64,000 bases of DNA from Diplosphaera chodatii (lineage: Eukaryota; Chlorophyta; Trebouxiophyceae; Prasiolales; Stichococcaceae). Of this stretch, positions 14,401 to 28,520 are shown one piece after another (positions within the stretch are counted from its first letter, which is position 1; the number at the start of each line of letters is the position of its first letter). The DNA is taken from positions 434,001 through 498,000 of the forward strand of contig JAALGY010000016.1 in NCBI GenBank assembly GCA_032358165.1, in the 5' to 3' direction. The position numbers and the translations under genes were made by a program. The notes beneath the pieces were generated by a model. That model worked only from the letters and a program-made list of their open reading frames with translations. It ran no database searches and was not told the origin of the DNA.

Positions 14401-17400
14401 GACACCAGCCAGCGTGCTGTCACCTGCATTTGCACCTTCGCTCGCTAGTCGTATCCAACATTTCGGAAGCTGCATTGCAACGGTTGAAACCATTGAAATT
14501 AATGACCCTGTACGTGGGAGTTTGTCTTACCTTCAGTCAGGCATGTCTTCCCTTTCGGGCACACGAGCATGGAGTTGGCAGCCTGTGGCACCCTGCGGTT
14601 TCTGTTGCAGGAGAGGACCCACTATGCCGCAGCATTGCTGGTGCGAGCTGCAGCCCTCATTGGTGAGGCGCCCAGGCCATCCGCCAGCTGCATGGAGGCG
14701 GCGGCGGCAGCAGCCGCCGCAGTCGTGGACTTTGCTGCCACCGAGCTGCTGGTGGACGGTGCAGCAGCCTGGTCCCGCAGCCCCATATGCGCTGAGCTTC
14801 ACAGGTGTGTGCGGACTCTCTGCATCCTGGCAGATGCAGCGTCGTGAAAGGCGCAGGCCCCGTTTAACAAATTGACTTTGCAGCTGCACAAGCAGACAGC
14901 TGAAGCTGTTGGGCTGCACCTGTTCCTGCAGGGCATGTGACGCGCTGCAGGCCCTGACTCGCCACAAGCGTGCCAGCAGCGCCGGTGGCGCTCTGGCCAC
15001 AGCACGAGTTCCGCAGCGGCTGACCGCTGCACTGCGCATCCTGGGGCGCTGCAATGCTGCGGACGAGCTAGCAGATGCAGTGCACAGCATCTGTGATGTG
15101 CTGGTGTCAATGGCCAGGCACAGCCAGGTGCGCCCAAGCAACCGTCACAAGCTGCAGGGAGCAAGCCACCAAGGGGATGGTCCGATCAGCCCTGCGCTCT
15201 GCACATGTCGATCAAAGAACAGATCTCGCACCATGCCGCCTTGGTGTACGCTGCAGGAGTGTAAGCTGCAAATGGCAGCAGGTGGAGTTGCGCGGTTCGA
15301 TCCCGTAGAGCTGGAAGCGCAGCTGCTGGCATCAGCTGGGTCTTCTATACAGGCGTCTTTGGCCAAGGTATTGCAAAGTCTTGTGCGACCTGATCAACTT
15401 TTACGGCGTGCAAGCATCTGACAACATTCGCACAGCCGAGCTGGCATATCAGCAAGCTTGAGGCACCAGAGACTCTGCAGTCTAGATCTTGAGGGCAAGC
15501 TGCTGCATGCGCACAGGTGATGGCAGCCCTGGAAGCAGTACCCGATGGCAGCGCTGAGTCCCCAGCACAGGCAAGGCACTCTGTGAACATGGGAGGTATA
15601 CATCTTCCTTGTTCCCATGCAGCAGTTGTTTGGTTCTGACGTGTAACACATCTAATGTGCAGGTGGCTGAAGCCGCATCCGAGGCTGCGGTGCCTACTCT
15701 TCCAGCATCATCACGAACTGGCAAGAAGCTCAGGGCTTCTCTTGATGGCCTTGCGGCAGACCTGTCCGGGTGCGCCGATGTTTCAATGCGCCCAATCACA
15801 ACCAGTGCTGGGATGCTTTCCTGAGGTTGGGTTTATTTGACTCGGTACCCAGCGTGAAGCATGTGGCCGCAGGACACTCACACCTGACAATGTATTGAAG
15901 AATGACCCGCAGCTGCCCAGCGATGCTATCGTCCAGCAGATAGCTGACGCACTTACTGATTGCTCTCGCGATGGTCCCTGGTGGCAGCTGCTGCTCGATC
16001 TTGTGAACCATGTCAAAGACAGGCACGTCTTCCTGATGCACCCACACTGACAGCTTGCCAGCATCAGTGTTGAATCTTAAAACTGAGGCTGTCACATCAG
16101 TTTGGAGCCACCAGACATGATTCGAGGGTCCATTTGCATGATGCACAGGTACCGCCAGGAGCACGGCAGTGATGATCGTGCTTGGGACCTGTTGACTGTC
16201 CCCGCACTCAGCCTTCTGATGCGTGCCAAGTCGACACGGGTATCGGCTGCCGCAGTGTGCGCTGCCGCATCCCATCTTCTGTCGCTGGTCAGAGGTGCAG
16301 ACATGCCGTGTTCATAGCTGATGCCTCTTCATGTGTGTCGACTGCTGTGCTGCAGTGTTCCTCATCAGGTATGCTGCATGTTCTTGAATCAGCAAGTTCG
16401 TCATCCCGCAACTGCCTGCAGAGAAGCGAATCACGCAGCGCCTCCAGGCGGAGCTGCCTCCGAGGTGGTGTGGGTTGTCGTGCTCCGTTGGGGGAGTGCT
16501 GGAGCAAGCCGCCGTGGTGGACGCTGCAGTTGCCGCCATGCCCCGCAGCGTGGTGAGTGACGCTGATAGGATCGCGCTGCCACTGCTTCTGCTAGTTTCG
16601 ACACCATGTCATGCAGCGTCGACAGGACCACTGTTGCCCATCAGTCTCGTGGCCTGCATGCTGCTGGAACTGCAGGAAGCTGGCTGCAGAACGCATGAGC
16701 TGGTATGTGCCGCTGTGTGCAGCACAGCATGATTGCATTCCCGACCAATAGGTCAGGTTCCTGTCCAATGCAGGGCCTGGTAACGCTGTTTGCGATGCTG
16801 GCGGAGGTCAATGCCAGCGGCGCTGCTGCCTACGGCCTGCGCTTCCCAGAACTGCTGCCTGGCCTGCCGCACGTCGCCTGCGCCGTCCAGTTGGTGTGCC
16901 CCTTGCCACATGAAACGGTTGTGCTGTCCTGTTACAAATGTCTGGGTCGGTGCACGCTGGTCAGATGCGATGGCATGATGCAACAGGACGAGGAGTTCTG
17001 CAAACTGGCAGTCACCCGGTCAGCATTCCCTGCACCTCCATGACGCGCAGGCTATCGAAAACATATTGGTGGAATCCATGCACTCGTGGTGCTGCTTGCA
17101 GGCACGCGCCAGCCCTACGGACATCAGCTCGTGCAACCTAGCGATGGCGGCCAACAGCTATCTATCTGGCATGGGCAACCCGCACCTGCCGCTGGCAGCC
17201 CGTCGCCGCTGGCTGGGCAGCCCGGCCGGCGTCACTGCTGCAACAGACATCCTGGAAACCCTTGCGACGGTGTTTGTTGGCTTGATGCGGGCGATGGCTG
17301 CGCGGGCAGGTGCGGATGCAGTGCATGGTTCTCAAATGCCGAGTTGAGCCTCGATGATGCCGATGTTGGCTGCGATTTGCATCATTCTGGTTTCAGCCAC

Positions 17401-20400
17401 GAGCTGCCCTGAGCAGACACATTCCTTCGGGGCTGTTGCATCATGGCCACACCGTGCCTGATTCAGGTCCAGTCACACAGACCACTGCCACCCCGCAGGG
17501 CCCGCCTCCCTGCCGCAGACATTTGATCTCGTCCGGAGCTTTTTGATGCAGTGCATGTGCTGGATGCCCAACCTTGCCGAGACCACAGACCTTGCGGCGC
17601 TGCCGGCATCTGCTGCACGAAACATCCTGGCCACCGTGCGGCGGTTGCTGGAGGTAGGCAGGCACTGCACCGGAGGGTTTACTGTGGGTTCGTGCAATCA
17701 GTCTCACTGCATGCTCTTCATACATTGCCACGCGATGGTCCATGTCCTCCTGTTGGTCGTGCAAGCAGGCCATCTGGTCCAGACACTGTTGTTGCTGCAT
17801 TTGTCCGCTGTGATTAATCCGTTGCATCTGCATACGCAAAGCAGTGTTGGGACCTGCTCTGCAGAGTCCCTTTGCTGAGGCCGTCGCAGTCAATGAGGAG
17901 AGCATTAAAAGGATGCTGGAACCCGCCTATGTCAGACATCTGTGGGTAAGTGTGTGACCGACAGCAATTGTCCGTGGTACGAGCTCTTTTCTGCTACTCG
18001 TGGGGGCGGATGTGTGTATCTTCCAGAGGTTGCTGGACTGATGGACAGCATCCACCCCAGAAGGGGCACGTGTTGGGTGTGCAGCTCCCTGCATGTGCGG
18101 CGATGGTGCTGGACAGCTGCTTTCTGCACCAGTGCATGGCGTGGGCGGGTGCCAGCAAGTCAGCCTAGCGCAGCCCTCAGAACATGCGAAACCACAGCTG
18201 TGCTGCTCTACGCAGGTGCACCTTGCGCAGCTGACAGACATCGCACGACTGCTGTTTGCGAGGGGCGACAAGGAGCGAGCCTTCACGCACCTGGTGGCGG
18301 CGGCGGTTGCGGCGGTGCCCGCCCCCGAGCAGCGGTTGCACTATCAGGCTCTGGCCGTGGCGGGCCTGTCTGTCGGCGAGGCACGAACGGTGATGAGCAA
18401 GACGCTTGCACTTCAAAACCATAGCACTGTTTCGATGTCACTGCAGTCCGTAGCCATGCTCAGTCCATCTGTCGCATGCGGCAGGCTCCCGCAAGATGCA
18501 GACGCTCTAGGCTGTGCACACAGCCTATCTGATGGGATGCACAAGTTGCGAAATCCATGCTGGGTTTGCTGGATCACAACAGGCGAATCCCAGGGTCCCC
18601 GTTGTCGAGCTGGCGTCATACCTGGAGTTCCAAGCAGCTGCAGTCTGCATGATGGTGAGCCCGGTTATTCGACAACACATATACCACTGCACTGGTGCTT
18701 GCATGTCGACACTCATGTGATCTGAACTGCTGCAGGGCCAACAGCTGACCCGCTGCTGCTTTGCCACAGGTGCCGGATGAGCACAAGGCCCCTTCGTCAT
18801 ACACCAGGGAGCAGAGGTCCAGCAGCCGGGCGCCATTTCTCATCCAGCTGCTCCAACAAGTAAACCGCTGCTTTTTGAGTCGGTGCTACTGATTGCTAGT
18901 CTCATATTTCATGGCCGGCCCCCACAGAGCAGAGCTGCTGTTCTCTGCTGTCATCTGCAGGGCAACAATGCATCACTGCACCAGTGCATCGCACTGGCTG
19001 GCTGCAACTGTCAAGTTGCTTATTGCTGCTGCTTTCTGTGCAGATTTTGACAATTGATACAGAGTCCGATTCGCAGCACGAGCGATTTTCGAATGTGCCA
19101 CTCGAGTGTGAGATCCTTATCGACATCCCGAACCCGCCACACTTCGCACGCCTCCAAGAAGTCTGGGCACTGGTGAGCACCTGCATACTACGAGGATGCT
19201 GTGTTGCACATGTGCCGCATGGTGCACTTGAGAACGTTGCAATCCACACCTAGCTGCCTCGCGCTTCAGATGCTATACATGGCGCGGCGCGCCAGCAGCT
19301 ACGTGGCGCTCCAGCTGCTGGCCAACCTGGGGCCGGCCGACGATGTTCAAGGGCGCGAGGCAGCTGCGGAGGTGTGAAGGCTTGTTGGCACATTGCCGTC
19401 GGGTTCTGCAGCTGCTGCTTAGACCCTTTGCTCTCTGTGTTTGCCTCGGGGCAAGCATGCGCACATCGTGGTGCACAAATGCCACGTGTTGGAGCATGAT
19501 GTGATGGTCATACCCATATCCAAATTCGATAGGCGGCGGTGGAAGCAGAGTACCTCCAGGCACTGGTGGCATCGCTGCGGTTGGAGATAGGCATATTTGC
19601 GGCGGACGGAGCAATCGATGCGAAGGAGACATCAGTCCGGCAGGCTCTCACAGCAATCATTGAGGCGCGTCTCACTCCATTGGGCATCCACGGCATGCTG
19701 GCTGCACGTTGCTCCCTGCTGAAGGCGTGCCATGACTGCTTCAGCAGTGCGGGCTTAAACCTTGCCTGGAACTATCGATCGGTATCAACCCATCTTTTTG
19801 GTTGCGGGGAGTGCATTGTGCACACTGGTACGTATGCATGCTGGCCGCACCCGTGCCCGTAACATCCGTAGGGCCACTGTGCAGGTGGCAAGAACGATAG
19901 CTGCCCAAGCAAATCCGCAGCAAGAGGTGTATGCGCACTGCTGTATTGGGCTGGCCCGCTCGATCCTTGCCACTGGCATGTTGGTTCTGGGATTTGCAGC
20001 CACCCAGCGCCCTGTGGGCGCAACAGGCTTCAAGAGGCCGCCGTCCGGAGCCAAAAGCATCGGACAGCTACATGCTGAGCTGTGTCAGGTAACACGCCAG
20101 CTTGCACTGCAGCAGTGACCAGAATACTGCGCGGCTGCCTGAATATGCAGCAGCAGCCACGCCATGATGGTGCCAACATGAACTTGCGCAACCCTGCGTT
20201 CTAGCGAGCATGTCTACAGCTGACGCCCTCACTACGACCGTAATGCTGGCAGGTGCTGTGCGAGCTAGCAGCACGCGAGTCCAGCATCCAGCCAGGCATC
20301 ATGGCTCGGACGACCGTGGTTTTCACCGACCTGCTGGTGGCACTAAAGGTGAGGCCTGTTGCAACCATGAAATGAAGTTTAGGATCGCAGTGCTGATAAA

Positions 20401-21785
20401 CAACCACCCGCATAGCGCTGCAGCTGCAGCTGCTGCTGGTGTTGCTGCTGCATGCCCACACAACTTTGCCGTCGAGCCTGTTCTGTTGCTGCTGCCGCAG
20501 GAGATGCAATCTGAGAGGAAGCCGGGACGCACACCTCCCCCTCACGTCATCAAAGCCGCAGAAGCAGCGTTCCACACTGTGAGCACACACCGAACTGGAA
20601 CGTAGTGTCAGATGAGAACCATCTGTGGCTGCAGCTGGCTACTATGTTGGCGCAGGTCAAGAGGCTGCTGCCGCCACTGTTTAGGTCCCTGTCACCTCGG
20701 ACAAGCAGGTGGCCGAAGCACTGGTGGCGATTTTGGAGCACTGCCGGGGCGCACGTGAGCAGCTCAGCATTGCCGGGTGGCAGGCAGAGACAGTCGTGCC
20801 GCCCGATTCTGTGCTGGCTGGTAACCAGAAGGTGGCTGCGGCTGTTTCCAGCATCAGAGCAGCAATGGCGGGCGCAAGTGGGGGAGGCAGCACACCCCAG
20901 CAGGCGGCCAGCGCAGCGCAGGCTGCAGAAGCAGCTGCGGCGGCGCTGCTGGCGGTGGGTCCCGTTGTAGTGGCAGCGTTAGGGTGGCTGCAGTTCACAA
21001 CATCAACCTCGACAACCTACGGAACATGGCCATGGGGACGCGGTGCTGCAGGGTGGCATATCATATGCAGCTTACTGGACATGCAGTCGGTCTCATGGAC
21101 AGTGCTGCATGTCTGCTGATATGCTGTTCGCTACAGGAGGAGGACGCTGAGAAGCAGCAGGAGGCAGCCAAGCAGGGCAAGGCGGCCAAGCGCAGGAAGG
21201 CACGGCAGCGCGCAGCCCAGGCGCAGCAGGCAGCAGGAAGCGGCGGCCCAGCGGCTGAGGCGGGCATCCCAGATGCAGGTGACAGTGCCACGATGTCAGC
21301 ATCAGAGCCATCGTTTCAAGCAGCAGCGCCTGCTCCTGATGGCAGCAGTGCGGCAGCCGCTGCAGCGGAGCAGCTGCAGGGGGCGTCCCTGCAGGACAGC
21401 GGCCCTGCAGCAGGCGGTCAGGCAGACCTGGACTCCTGGCAGCTGTGCCCGCTCACAAAGGTGCGCTGGTGCCTTGCCCGTCTGCATGGTGGCAAGGTAA
21501 CACGACCGGCTGCTGCTTGCTGATAACAGCGTAGACTTTCCAACCAGCAATGTTTAAACATGGGAGTGCAGTGTCCATATATGGCGTATATAGAGCGGTA
21601 CTGTGTTGCATCGGCAGGTGCGCATGGTGGACCCGGCACTGGCAGCAGACCAGCACTCCTACGAGCGGAGGGCCATCGAGGAGTGGCTGGCGGACCACGA
21701 CACATCGCCCGTCACTGGCGACCCGCTGCCGCATAAAACCCTGATTCCAAACCATGCGCTGCGGAACCTACTGGCTGTGATTTGA
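11412..21785 (+). CDS. G2: long-form U-box protein with a probable frameshift
   Basis: Paralog of G1 with the same order of exons. Exon 1 is 11412-11431 (MQGIHA plus two bases). It is followed by 11542-11721, 11832-12030, 12155-12301, 12488-12598, 12817-13047, 13218-13288, 13405-13549 and about 13690-13841. Many blocks matching G1 follow, for example near 14570-14804, 14920-15128, 16790-16900, 17100-17309, 18213-18390, 19535-19665, 19885-20088 and 20700-20960. The last two are 21137-21460 (Lys/Ala-rich, ending SWQLCPLTK) and 21618-21785 (U-box core with DPALAADQHSYERRAIEEWL). The predicted role is a ubiquitin E3 ligase of the U-box class. Exon 12488-12598 is 111 nt where phase and the G1 paralog require 109. 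The frame slips at a CACACA run near 12539-12544, so the copy may be broken or the assembly may have an error. The other exons look well preserved. Confidence 0.6.
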
Positions 21786-23065
21786 TCCGATCCGTCAGCG
21801 TTGGGATCTGTTGGCGTCAGTGGCCGCACATCTGCAGTTGCCTGGCTGTGCCTGCAGCCCCAGCACCCACATCGATGTTGTGTTGGGAGGATGGTCTGCA
21901 TGTAGCCTTGCACACGTCAAAACAGCCAGCCACAACCTGCGTGGCGGCGTTGCAGCAGGTTGACTGTCATCAGCACCCGTATTCTCAACGCTTGAGCACC
22001 CGGATTCACTGACCGCCAAGCTTACAGGACAATTGCATGTATGTCAGCAAGTGCGAGTGTAGACCGTGCTGGAAGTTCCGTTTGTGTCCCTACACACAGT
22101 CGTGTATGCCAGTAGCAGAATCGCGAAGCATGTCATGACCTTCCAGAGCGCAGGCCTCATCAGAAGCCGGTGCAAATCGCCGCCATCGCCACCTTGCTTG
22201 TACTGCGCCCCCACAACGACTGGCGCTTGGGCAGATGGTCAGCACACCACTCATGGGCGACTGAGGTGACATACGTCATGCAAGCTTCCACGTATCAAGC
22301 GCGGCCAGCAAAGCAAAGCATGCTTCTGAACCCAATATCTGCGCAGCTTCGAGGGCATCGTCGCCTCCAACGTCGATTCCAAAACCCAGGGCCCCGCCAG
22401 GTTCTCACACGGCGGGCAGTAGTGCAGAATGCAGTGATGTTTTGATAGGTACAGTGCCACTGTGCGGCGCGACGGGCTGTCGTTCGTGGTCTCAAATCCG
22501 ACAGTGATGCCTGTGTGACATTTTGGTCAGCTGCTCACCGTCTCTTGTCATGCATGACTGAAGCAATGAATGGTTGCTGGCGTGTGTAATTGCAGGGACA
22601 CTTCTCAATTCAGAGCGCAATGATGCAGGCATGGTAGCCCAGGATCTGTGCATCTACAAAGAAAGCAGCATGTCGCATCTTCGGGGTTTCTGCTCCCCCT
22701 GCGTTCATCATTGACGCACGCCTAGCTGGCGCACATTCGCATGACAGATGTGCACCATGGGCCATGCATGGCACAATTATGCGTCCGCATAAGTGTAGTG
22801 AGCGTCCTGCGGGGCAGAAACTGCACAGTTGTCAGTGGTGAGCGTTTCAACACAACGGGGCCCCTTGAGTAGTGTATGCACAGTGCGGATGGCGGCAGCA
22901 ATACCGACGTAGAGTACCACGCGCCGATTGCCCCAGCTTGCCGCATGCGGCACCCTTCACCTTAAAGCAGCGCTTTCATGCACCGCAAGCACCCTCTTAC
23001 ACTACCGTGCGAACAGCCACTAATTGACAGACCGTCCGCTGTTGACAAGGCTGCCGGGTTGAGCT
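21786..23065 (+). other. Spacer between long-form and short-form U-box genes
   Basis: About 1.3 kb without a supported exon on either strand. It separates the long-form pair from the short-form array. Scattered open frames show no paralog support or recognisable domain. Confidence 0.35.
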
Positions 23066-23096
23066 GGACCTAGATCTCCAGATCTTGAGCTGGAGC
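23066..23096 (+). promoter_or_regulatory. Conserved upstream block of G3
   Basis: Contains AGATCTCCAGATCTTGAG, with two AGATCT palindromes. Similar GATCT..AGGATCT..AAGATG blocks lie at nearly the same distance (about 275-310 nt) before the ATG of all five short-form genes. A shared promoter element is inferred. Confidence 0.38.
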
Positions 23097-23371
23097 AGAT
23101 GATGCAACACGGCTTTGTCCGCACTTTGCCGCATAGGATGTCGTCCGCCTTGCACCACCTATGCTTAGCAGCCGCGTGGCAAAACAGTGTGAGATCTCCT
23201 GCACGCTCACCGGCCTGTAAGTATAGCAATGCCGCATGTGCCAGCGTTGCCGTCGCTGGCCTGCCTGCTGTCGCATGCGTTCAATGGTCTACGTGCACCA
23301 CGACGAAGCACGGAGCAGATCACATACCCTGACCCCCTCTGATCGGCCGTCAGGACCCGTAGATCTGTGCA

Positions 23372-26300
23372 ATGCCCTCGCAACACAAGTGCGCACCGTC
23401 AGATGGCGCTACCTCATGCAACCTCAAAGTCCTGCCATGCTACCAGCAGTAGATGTAGCGCTGCCTCCCATGCAGCAGGATCTCCCGCTCAGCATTTAGC
23501 TCTGTTGCATGAGCATAGGCAAAGGCGACAAGCTGCTCATACTGAGGAGAGCCAAGGCCCTGATGCGGCACAGCTGCTGGATGCCATCAATGAGTGGCCA
23601 GAGAAAGCCCCCTGGCAGGCCCTCTACGTGCACCTCCTGGCAGAATCAGGGTGATGCCTGTAATCTGATCTGACGAAAACAGGGTCATAGCCATGCAGCA
23701 GATGCGCTGGTGCATGTTCACGCATGCATTCATGTCTGGACTCCAGAAAGACTTCACTGCGCATTTGCAGGCCGGGATCGTCTGGAGCGGATGCCGCAAT
23801 GCCCATCGTCAAGCAGCTGTGCGGGGTGCTGACTGCTGCGGACACGCACTTAGCGGCGGCCGCAGCCTGTGCCATTGCTGACTTGTACGTCGTGGGGAAC
23901 ACCTGCGTGTACCCCGCGCTGGCGGATCACATCAGCGACATCGGCGCTGTGTTGGGCAACGCAGCAGTTGTGGCGGAGATGGTCGCCACAGGGCCGCCGT
24001 TTGCAGTCGCCCGCCTCACACTGGCGGCGGCATCGAGCACCGAGTTGTGGGCCACCACGGGACGCTCAGAAGCTTTTGCAGCTGCGCTGCTGCCTGGCCT
24101 GCTGCCGGCGCTGGTGGTGGCCGCCAAGCAGCAACACCAGCAGTGAGCAGTGCCTATCAGATGTTGGCTGTGGATGGTGAGCTTGCTGCAGTGTTCTCGG
24201 CAGGGAAAGTCCATCTGACTCTTTTACTAAATCATGATCAGTCCTATGTTTTAGCCCATACTGTTTTTTGAATGCACAGCTTCGTGTCCAGCGGCTGCAT
24301 CATAACCTGTGGTGAGCTGGCGCTTGCGGCAGCGCAGCTGGATGCGCCAGCGGGCTCTGCTGCGAGCAAGCACCCGGATAACCCCCGGCTGCTGCAGCAG
24401 GCGCTGTGCCTGGCTGAGGCAGCGCAGTCCTGCATGGACAGAGCACTCAGCGCTGCTTTGGCCCCCCAGCTGGAGCTCAGGGTGCACAATGCGTCCTACG
24501 CTGCAGATGTCTGTAGGCACGCATGTGATTGCCACCAGTGCAGAGTCAGTGTGGCCTGCGGAGCCTGTAGACGGAGATTGTCGCCCTAACGGCTTCCGCA
24601 TGCTGCACAGGGGGTTTCCAAGGAGACCTATGGGCTGGTGGCACTGCTGGCACAGGCCACCAAACACTCAATTGGCGCGGTGCACTTCCTGTTGACGCGG
24701 CATCCCGGTTGTGGTGAGGCAGCATGGCAATGTTACTGCTGTGGCATTGAGACCAAGTTGCAAGTATCACTCACTCAGTTGGACGACCCTTGCGTCATTG
24801 CAAGATGCAGGCTATCAACGCCTGTGGCGCATGGAATGTGCACTGTGTGGCACAAGCTGACCATTGTGTCTGCCACCCTGGCAGGATTTACCTCGTGATG
24901 AACGCAGCAGCAGTGTGCTGCCCGAACTGTGCCAGATGCTGTGGCTGTGCACAAGCGGCGTGCTCCCTGCTGCTCTCAAGAGCGGCTCGGCCGCTGGCAT
25001 CAGGGCACTCGCCAGGGCGGCCCTCCAGGTGGGCGGTGTAGCGTAACTACAAGTCTGAGCCGAGACGGCAGCTTGTGATGCGACCAGCGACTGGCCTACG
25101 TGCCTGCAGCAGCCGCAGCTACATGTCTCCTAGCGCCTGCTGCGCCAGCATTTTTGCACATGCTGTGCAGGTGTTGGAGCGCGGGGCACAGCAAGACTGC
25201 ATTCCCACCACACCACGGACCCTACTGCTTGTGGCTGCCAGGTACTGCGCCCTGCTGACTCGGCCTGAACCGCCATTGCTCTAATGGGAGCATATAGAGC
25301 TTCTGCCTGCACACAATCAGTCCTGGCCATCACTGCGTGGCGTTGGCACATGCTGCCACGGTGCACTGCAGGATCCTCAGGATCTGCACAGAGGCGGTGG
25401 CAGATGACCTGGCGATCCTGGAGCGGGTGCCCGTGCCAGCAAAGCTGCTGAAGGACCTTCTGTCGTATCTGGCTACGCCACAGCCAAGTGGGCTGCAGCA
25501 CACGAGCCTGATAGCGCTGCCATCAGCCTGGTTGCCAAATGACGGGAAGCGAATTGCTATGAGGTCAGAGGCTTCTGAAGCATCACAAGCAATCAGCTGG
25601 CTAACACCCATGAATAGCAGCCTAACACAACAGAGTACGGATGCTTGCAGCATGCAAGCTGTGTGCTGCTGACTTTCAGGTGGTCAATGGTGGTGCAGAG
25701 ACCTCGTCTCTGTCTTTGGCTGCAACAACAATATCATCGAGACTTAGATGCTTCAGCATGGTGGAGTGCAGCCGACACATAGCGAGTTTGTGTTCTGCTT
25801 TCAGGGAATTGCATGTGACGGTCGTGCTGGCGGATGAGCTGGCCATCACGCTGGCGGCGATTGTGCAGCAGTCTCTGACGTTGCCGCTGGCCGGAGAAAC
25901 CTTTTTCCTGACTGGCATCAGACTCATGGCACTCAATGACAAGAGGTGCACAGCACTTTTCTGTGTATGCATGCTCCTGCTTACTGGCAGATACTGGCAG
26001 ATGCTGACCTGACGGCGCCTGTGATCGAGCAAGGTTGCTCGCTCATTCCTTCATTGCACCTGAGGCTTGTGGGCACACAGAAGCTGAAAAAGCTCCCTAC
26101 CTGCGAGTTGCTGTAAACATTTGCCTCGTTGTGGAGGCCGCATGACAATTGCCTGTTGTAATCGATCTGCAGCATCATGGAGGTGCTGGCGGGGTACATG
26201 GTCGGGGACCCCACCAAAGACAGCCGCCCACGGAGGGTGCACATCAACAAGCACGTCAGGTGCGACATCTCAGTGCCAAGCACCCAGCGCCTTGTGCGCA

Positions 26301-28520
26301 GCATGAGGGAGGGCAAGCGTGCCGGCAAACATGGTTGAGTACGCTGCTTGTATGTCGTATGCTCGAAAGCTGACTCCAGACTGGAGGCAACTTCACATCC
26401 AGGCTGCCTGGCGAACCATACCCGGGGTGTCCGATCGCTGCCGAGCGTGTGGTGGTAGATGCGGCCATGAAGATGGGGGAGACCTGCATGGTAGCAACAG
26501 CAGCGCCGAATCAGCAGCGGACGCGCGAGCTCGTGCATGTACCGTATGCTGACATGATTTGGGCATAAGCAAGTGCCCCTGCTCAACTGGAGCACGGCTG
26601 CACCCCATGTTGCCATGTGCATGCAAGACATGCCCTGTGAGACCCGCTCCCAGAAGCGCATGCAAGATGGGTCAGTGGGAAGCATGTCAATGGCAGCACA
26701 CTGACATCCCCATGCATCTTCTGCATCCAGTCCTCGTAAGCTTGAACGCACATCCTGTCGTATGTTGCAGGCGTATGCCAGCACGTGCGATGTGGACATG
26801 AACATGGAGAGGAACATCCCATGGAACAGGCTGGCGGCGTCCGGGATTGCGCAGACGCAGCTGATGAGGGAGCTGCAGCAGCTGGAGGTGACCGGGGATG
26901 CTGCAGCAGTCGACACACTGTGGCCGCGGCTGCAGGCGCTGCTGGAACCACTGGCCGAAAGCTCGAGCTCGGACCATGCCCGGGCGTACAACACAAGAGC
27001 CATCGACGCCCACTTCGTGTGAGGCTCAAGACACACCCTGCAGTGGCAGACTGACGGTTAGACACAGGCCGCATTGCACTTGCACGCTCAAGCTGCTTCC
27101 GTCCATACAATACGCTAATGGTGCACCACGGCACTGCTGATACACAGTACCATATGCCCCCCAATGCGTCTGGAGCGCAGGTCGGCACTTTCTACGGCGG
27201 TGTTAGCTGCTGAGGTCCAGCGCGGGGACATCACCACCTGGCTGCTTGACCTGCTGCAACGCGTGCTGCAGCGTAGACCGCCGCTGATGACAGACTACCT
27301 GCACAAGCCTTCTGGCTGGGTGTACCACTGGCAGAAGGTGCAAACTGCAGCATATGTGTTGCCTGGCACCTGCTACCTAGCGACAATGCCTGCAGCACTG
27401 CAGTAAATGCAGGTCGCCTGAGCACAAGCCCTGGTCTGGCTGCAACTCTTCTGCTGTAGGATCCCGCATGGGATGTGATAGGGTAGCTGCCATCTGCAGA
27501 CTCAGAAGCAGCTGAGGGCGAAGTCGGGTCGCCAGCTGCTTGCAGAGATCGAGCCTGCGATGACACGCCTTTCCACAGCCCTGCAACAGGCTGTGCAGGA
27601 GACTGCACCCCAGCAGACAGCTCCACAGCAGCAGCAGCAGTGGCCCCAGCAGCAGCAGCAGCGTCAGCGGCAGAAGAACTCGCAGCAGCAGCAGCAGCAG
27701 CAGCAGACTGCAGCCAGTGATGCCGCAGCAGAGGCTGCCGAGCGCATGGCGCAGATGTTGCTGCAGGTGATGCACGTGTGCCAGCCACCCTTCAGATTTC
27801 ATCTGCTACAGGGTTGGTCTGCAGGCAGATCACCTCTATTGCTGAGGAGCTGACCATAGCGTATCTGACCACAGGAGGAAGACACCAAACAGCAGCAGCA
27901 GGCCGCAAAGGCAGCCCGCAAGAAAAAACGACGGCAGTCCAGCACCGCTGGCAATCCTCATGCTGCGCCAGCCACAGCAGCGCCAGCCACGGCTGCGACG
28001 GAAGCAGCAGAGAGCAGTGCGCCACTGCAGCCTGGCAATGACAACCCGACGGGCACGCCAGCAGCAGCTGGGGACACAGACCAGCAGCCGAATGCCGCGG
28101 CAGCTGCAGCGGCAGATGGGCCGGCTGACGGCCCGCGTGCCTGGCAACTGTGCCCGCTGTCCAAGGTGTCGTGATTGCGAATGACACGCATGATGCACCA
28201 CACATCCATGACGCTTGGTGTCTGCCGTGCGTCGACGGTATCATAGGTTGTGCAAAGCCATCAGGTGAAGGGTCATGTCGGTGCCTGTAGGTGTTCTAGG
28301 TGCCTGACTGTTCAACCAGGTACTTCTGCGCTTGTAGGTGGCCATGGTGGACCCGGTGCTACTGCCAGCGGATGGGCAGAGCTACGAGCGGGCAGCGATC
28401 ACAGGGTGGCTGCAGCAGCATGGCGCGTCGCCGCTGACAAGGCAGCCCGCAGACGCCAAGACCTTGATGCCAAACCATGCCTTGCGCAACCTGTTGCAAA
28501 CGTTTGCCAGCAGACATTGA
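23372..28520 (+). CDS. G3: short-form U-box protein, 930 aa, 16 exons
   Basis: Complete model with every splice phase consistent: 23372-23388, 23519-23650, 23771-24142, 24280-24481, 24611-24763, 24885-25028, 25171-25241, 25372-25563, 25805-25945, 26173-26259, 26403-26538, 26771-27018, 27181-27337, 27500-27766, 27875-28165 and 28338-28520. The total is 2,793 nt (930 codons plus stop). The start is a 17-nt microexon (MPSQH), matching MPPRH in the paralogs. The N-terminal two thirds is Ala/Leu-rich and helical, with no family recognised. A Gln-rich stretch lies in the 14th exon, and a basic coiled-coil-like segment (AAKAARKKKRR) precedes the U-box. The U-box starts at LCPLSK and continues with MVDPVLLPADGQSYERAA, including the DPV and YER positions typical of U-boxes. 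The predicted role is an E3 ubiquitin ligase, probably soluble. The fifth exon lacks the AQADAVLAIFARAL segment present in G4 and G5. Confidence 0.8.
27628..27716 (+). repeat. CAG-rich (polyglutamine-coding) tract in G3
   Basis: Interrupted CAG runs encode Gln blocks inside the 14th exon of G3. The tract precedes the Ala/Glu-rich helix and basic segment before the U-box. Its length differs from the same exon in G4, G6 and G7, as expected for a slippage-prone repeat. Confidence 0.75.

Noticed and set aside
25981..27036. Long open frame on the minus strand (351 codons)
   Set aside because: Antisense to six well-supported exons of G3; GC-rich codon bias makes such frames common. No domain seen.
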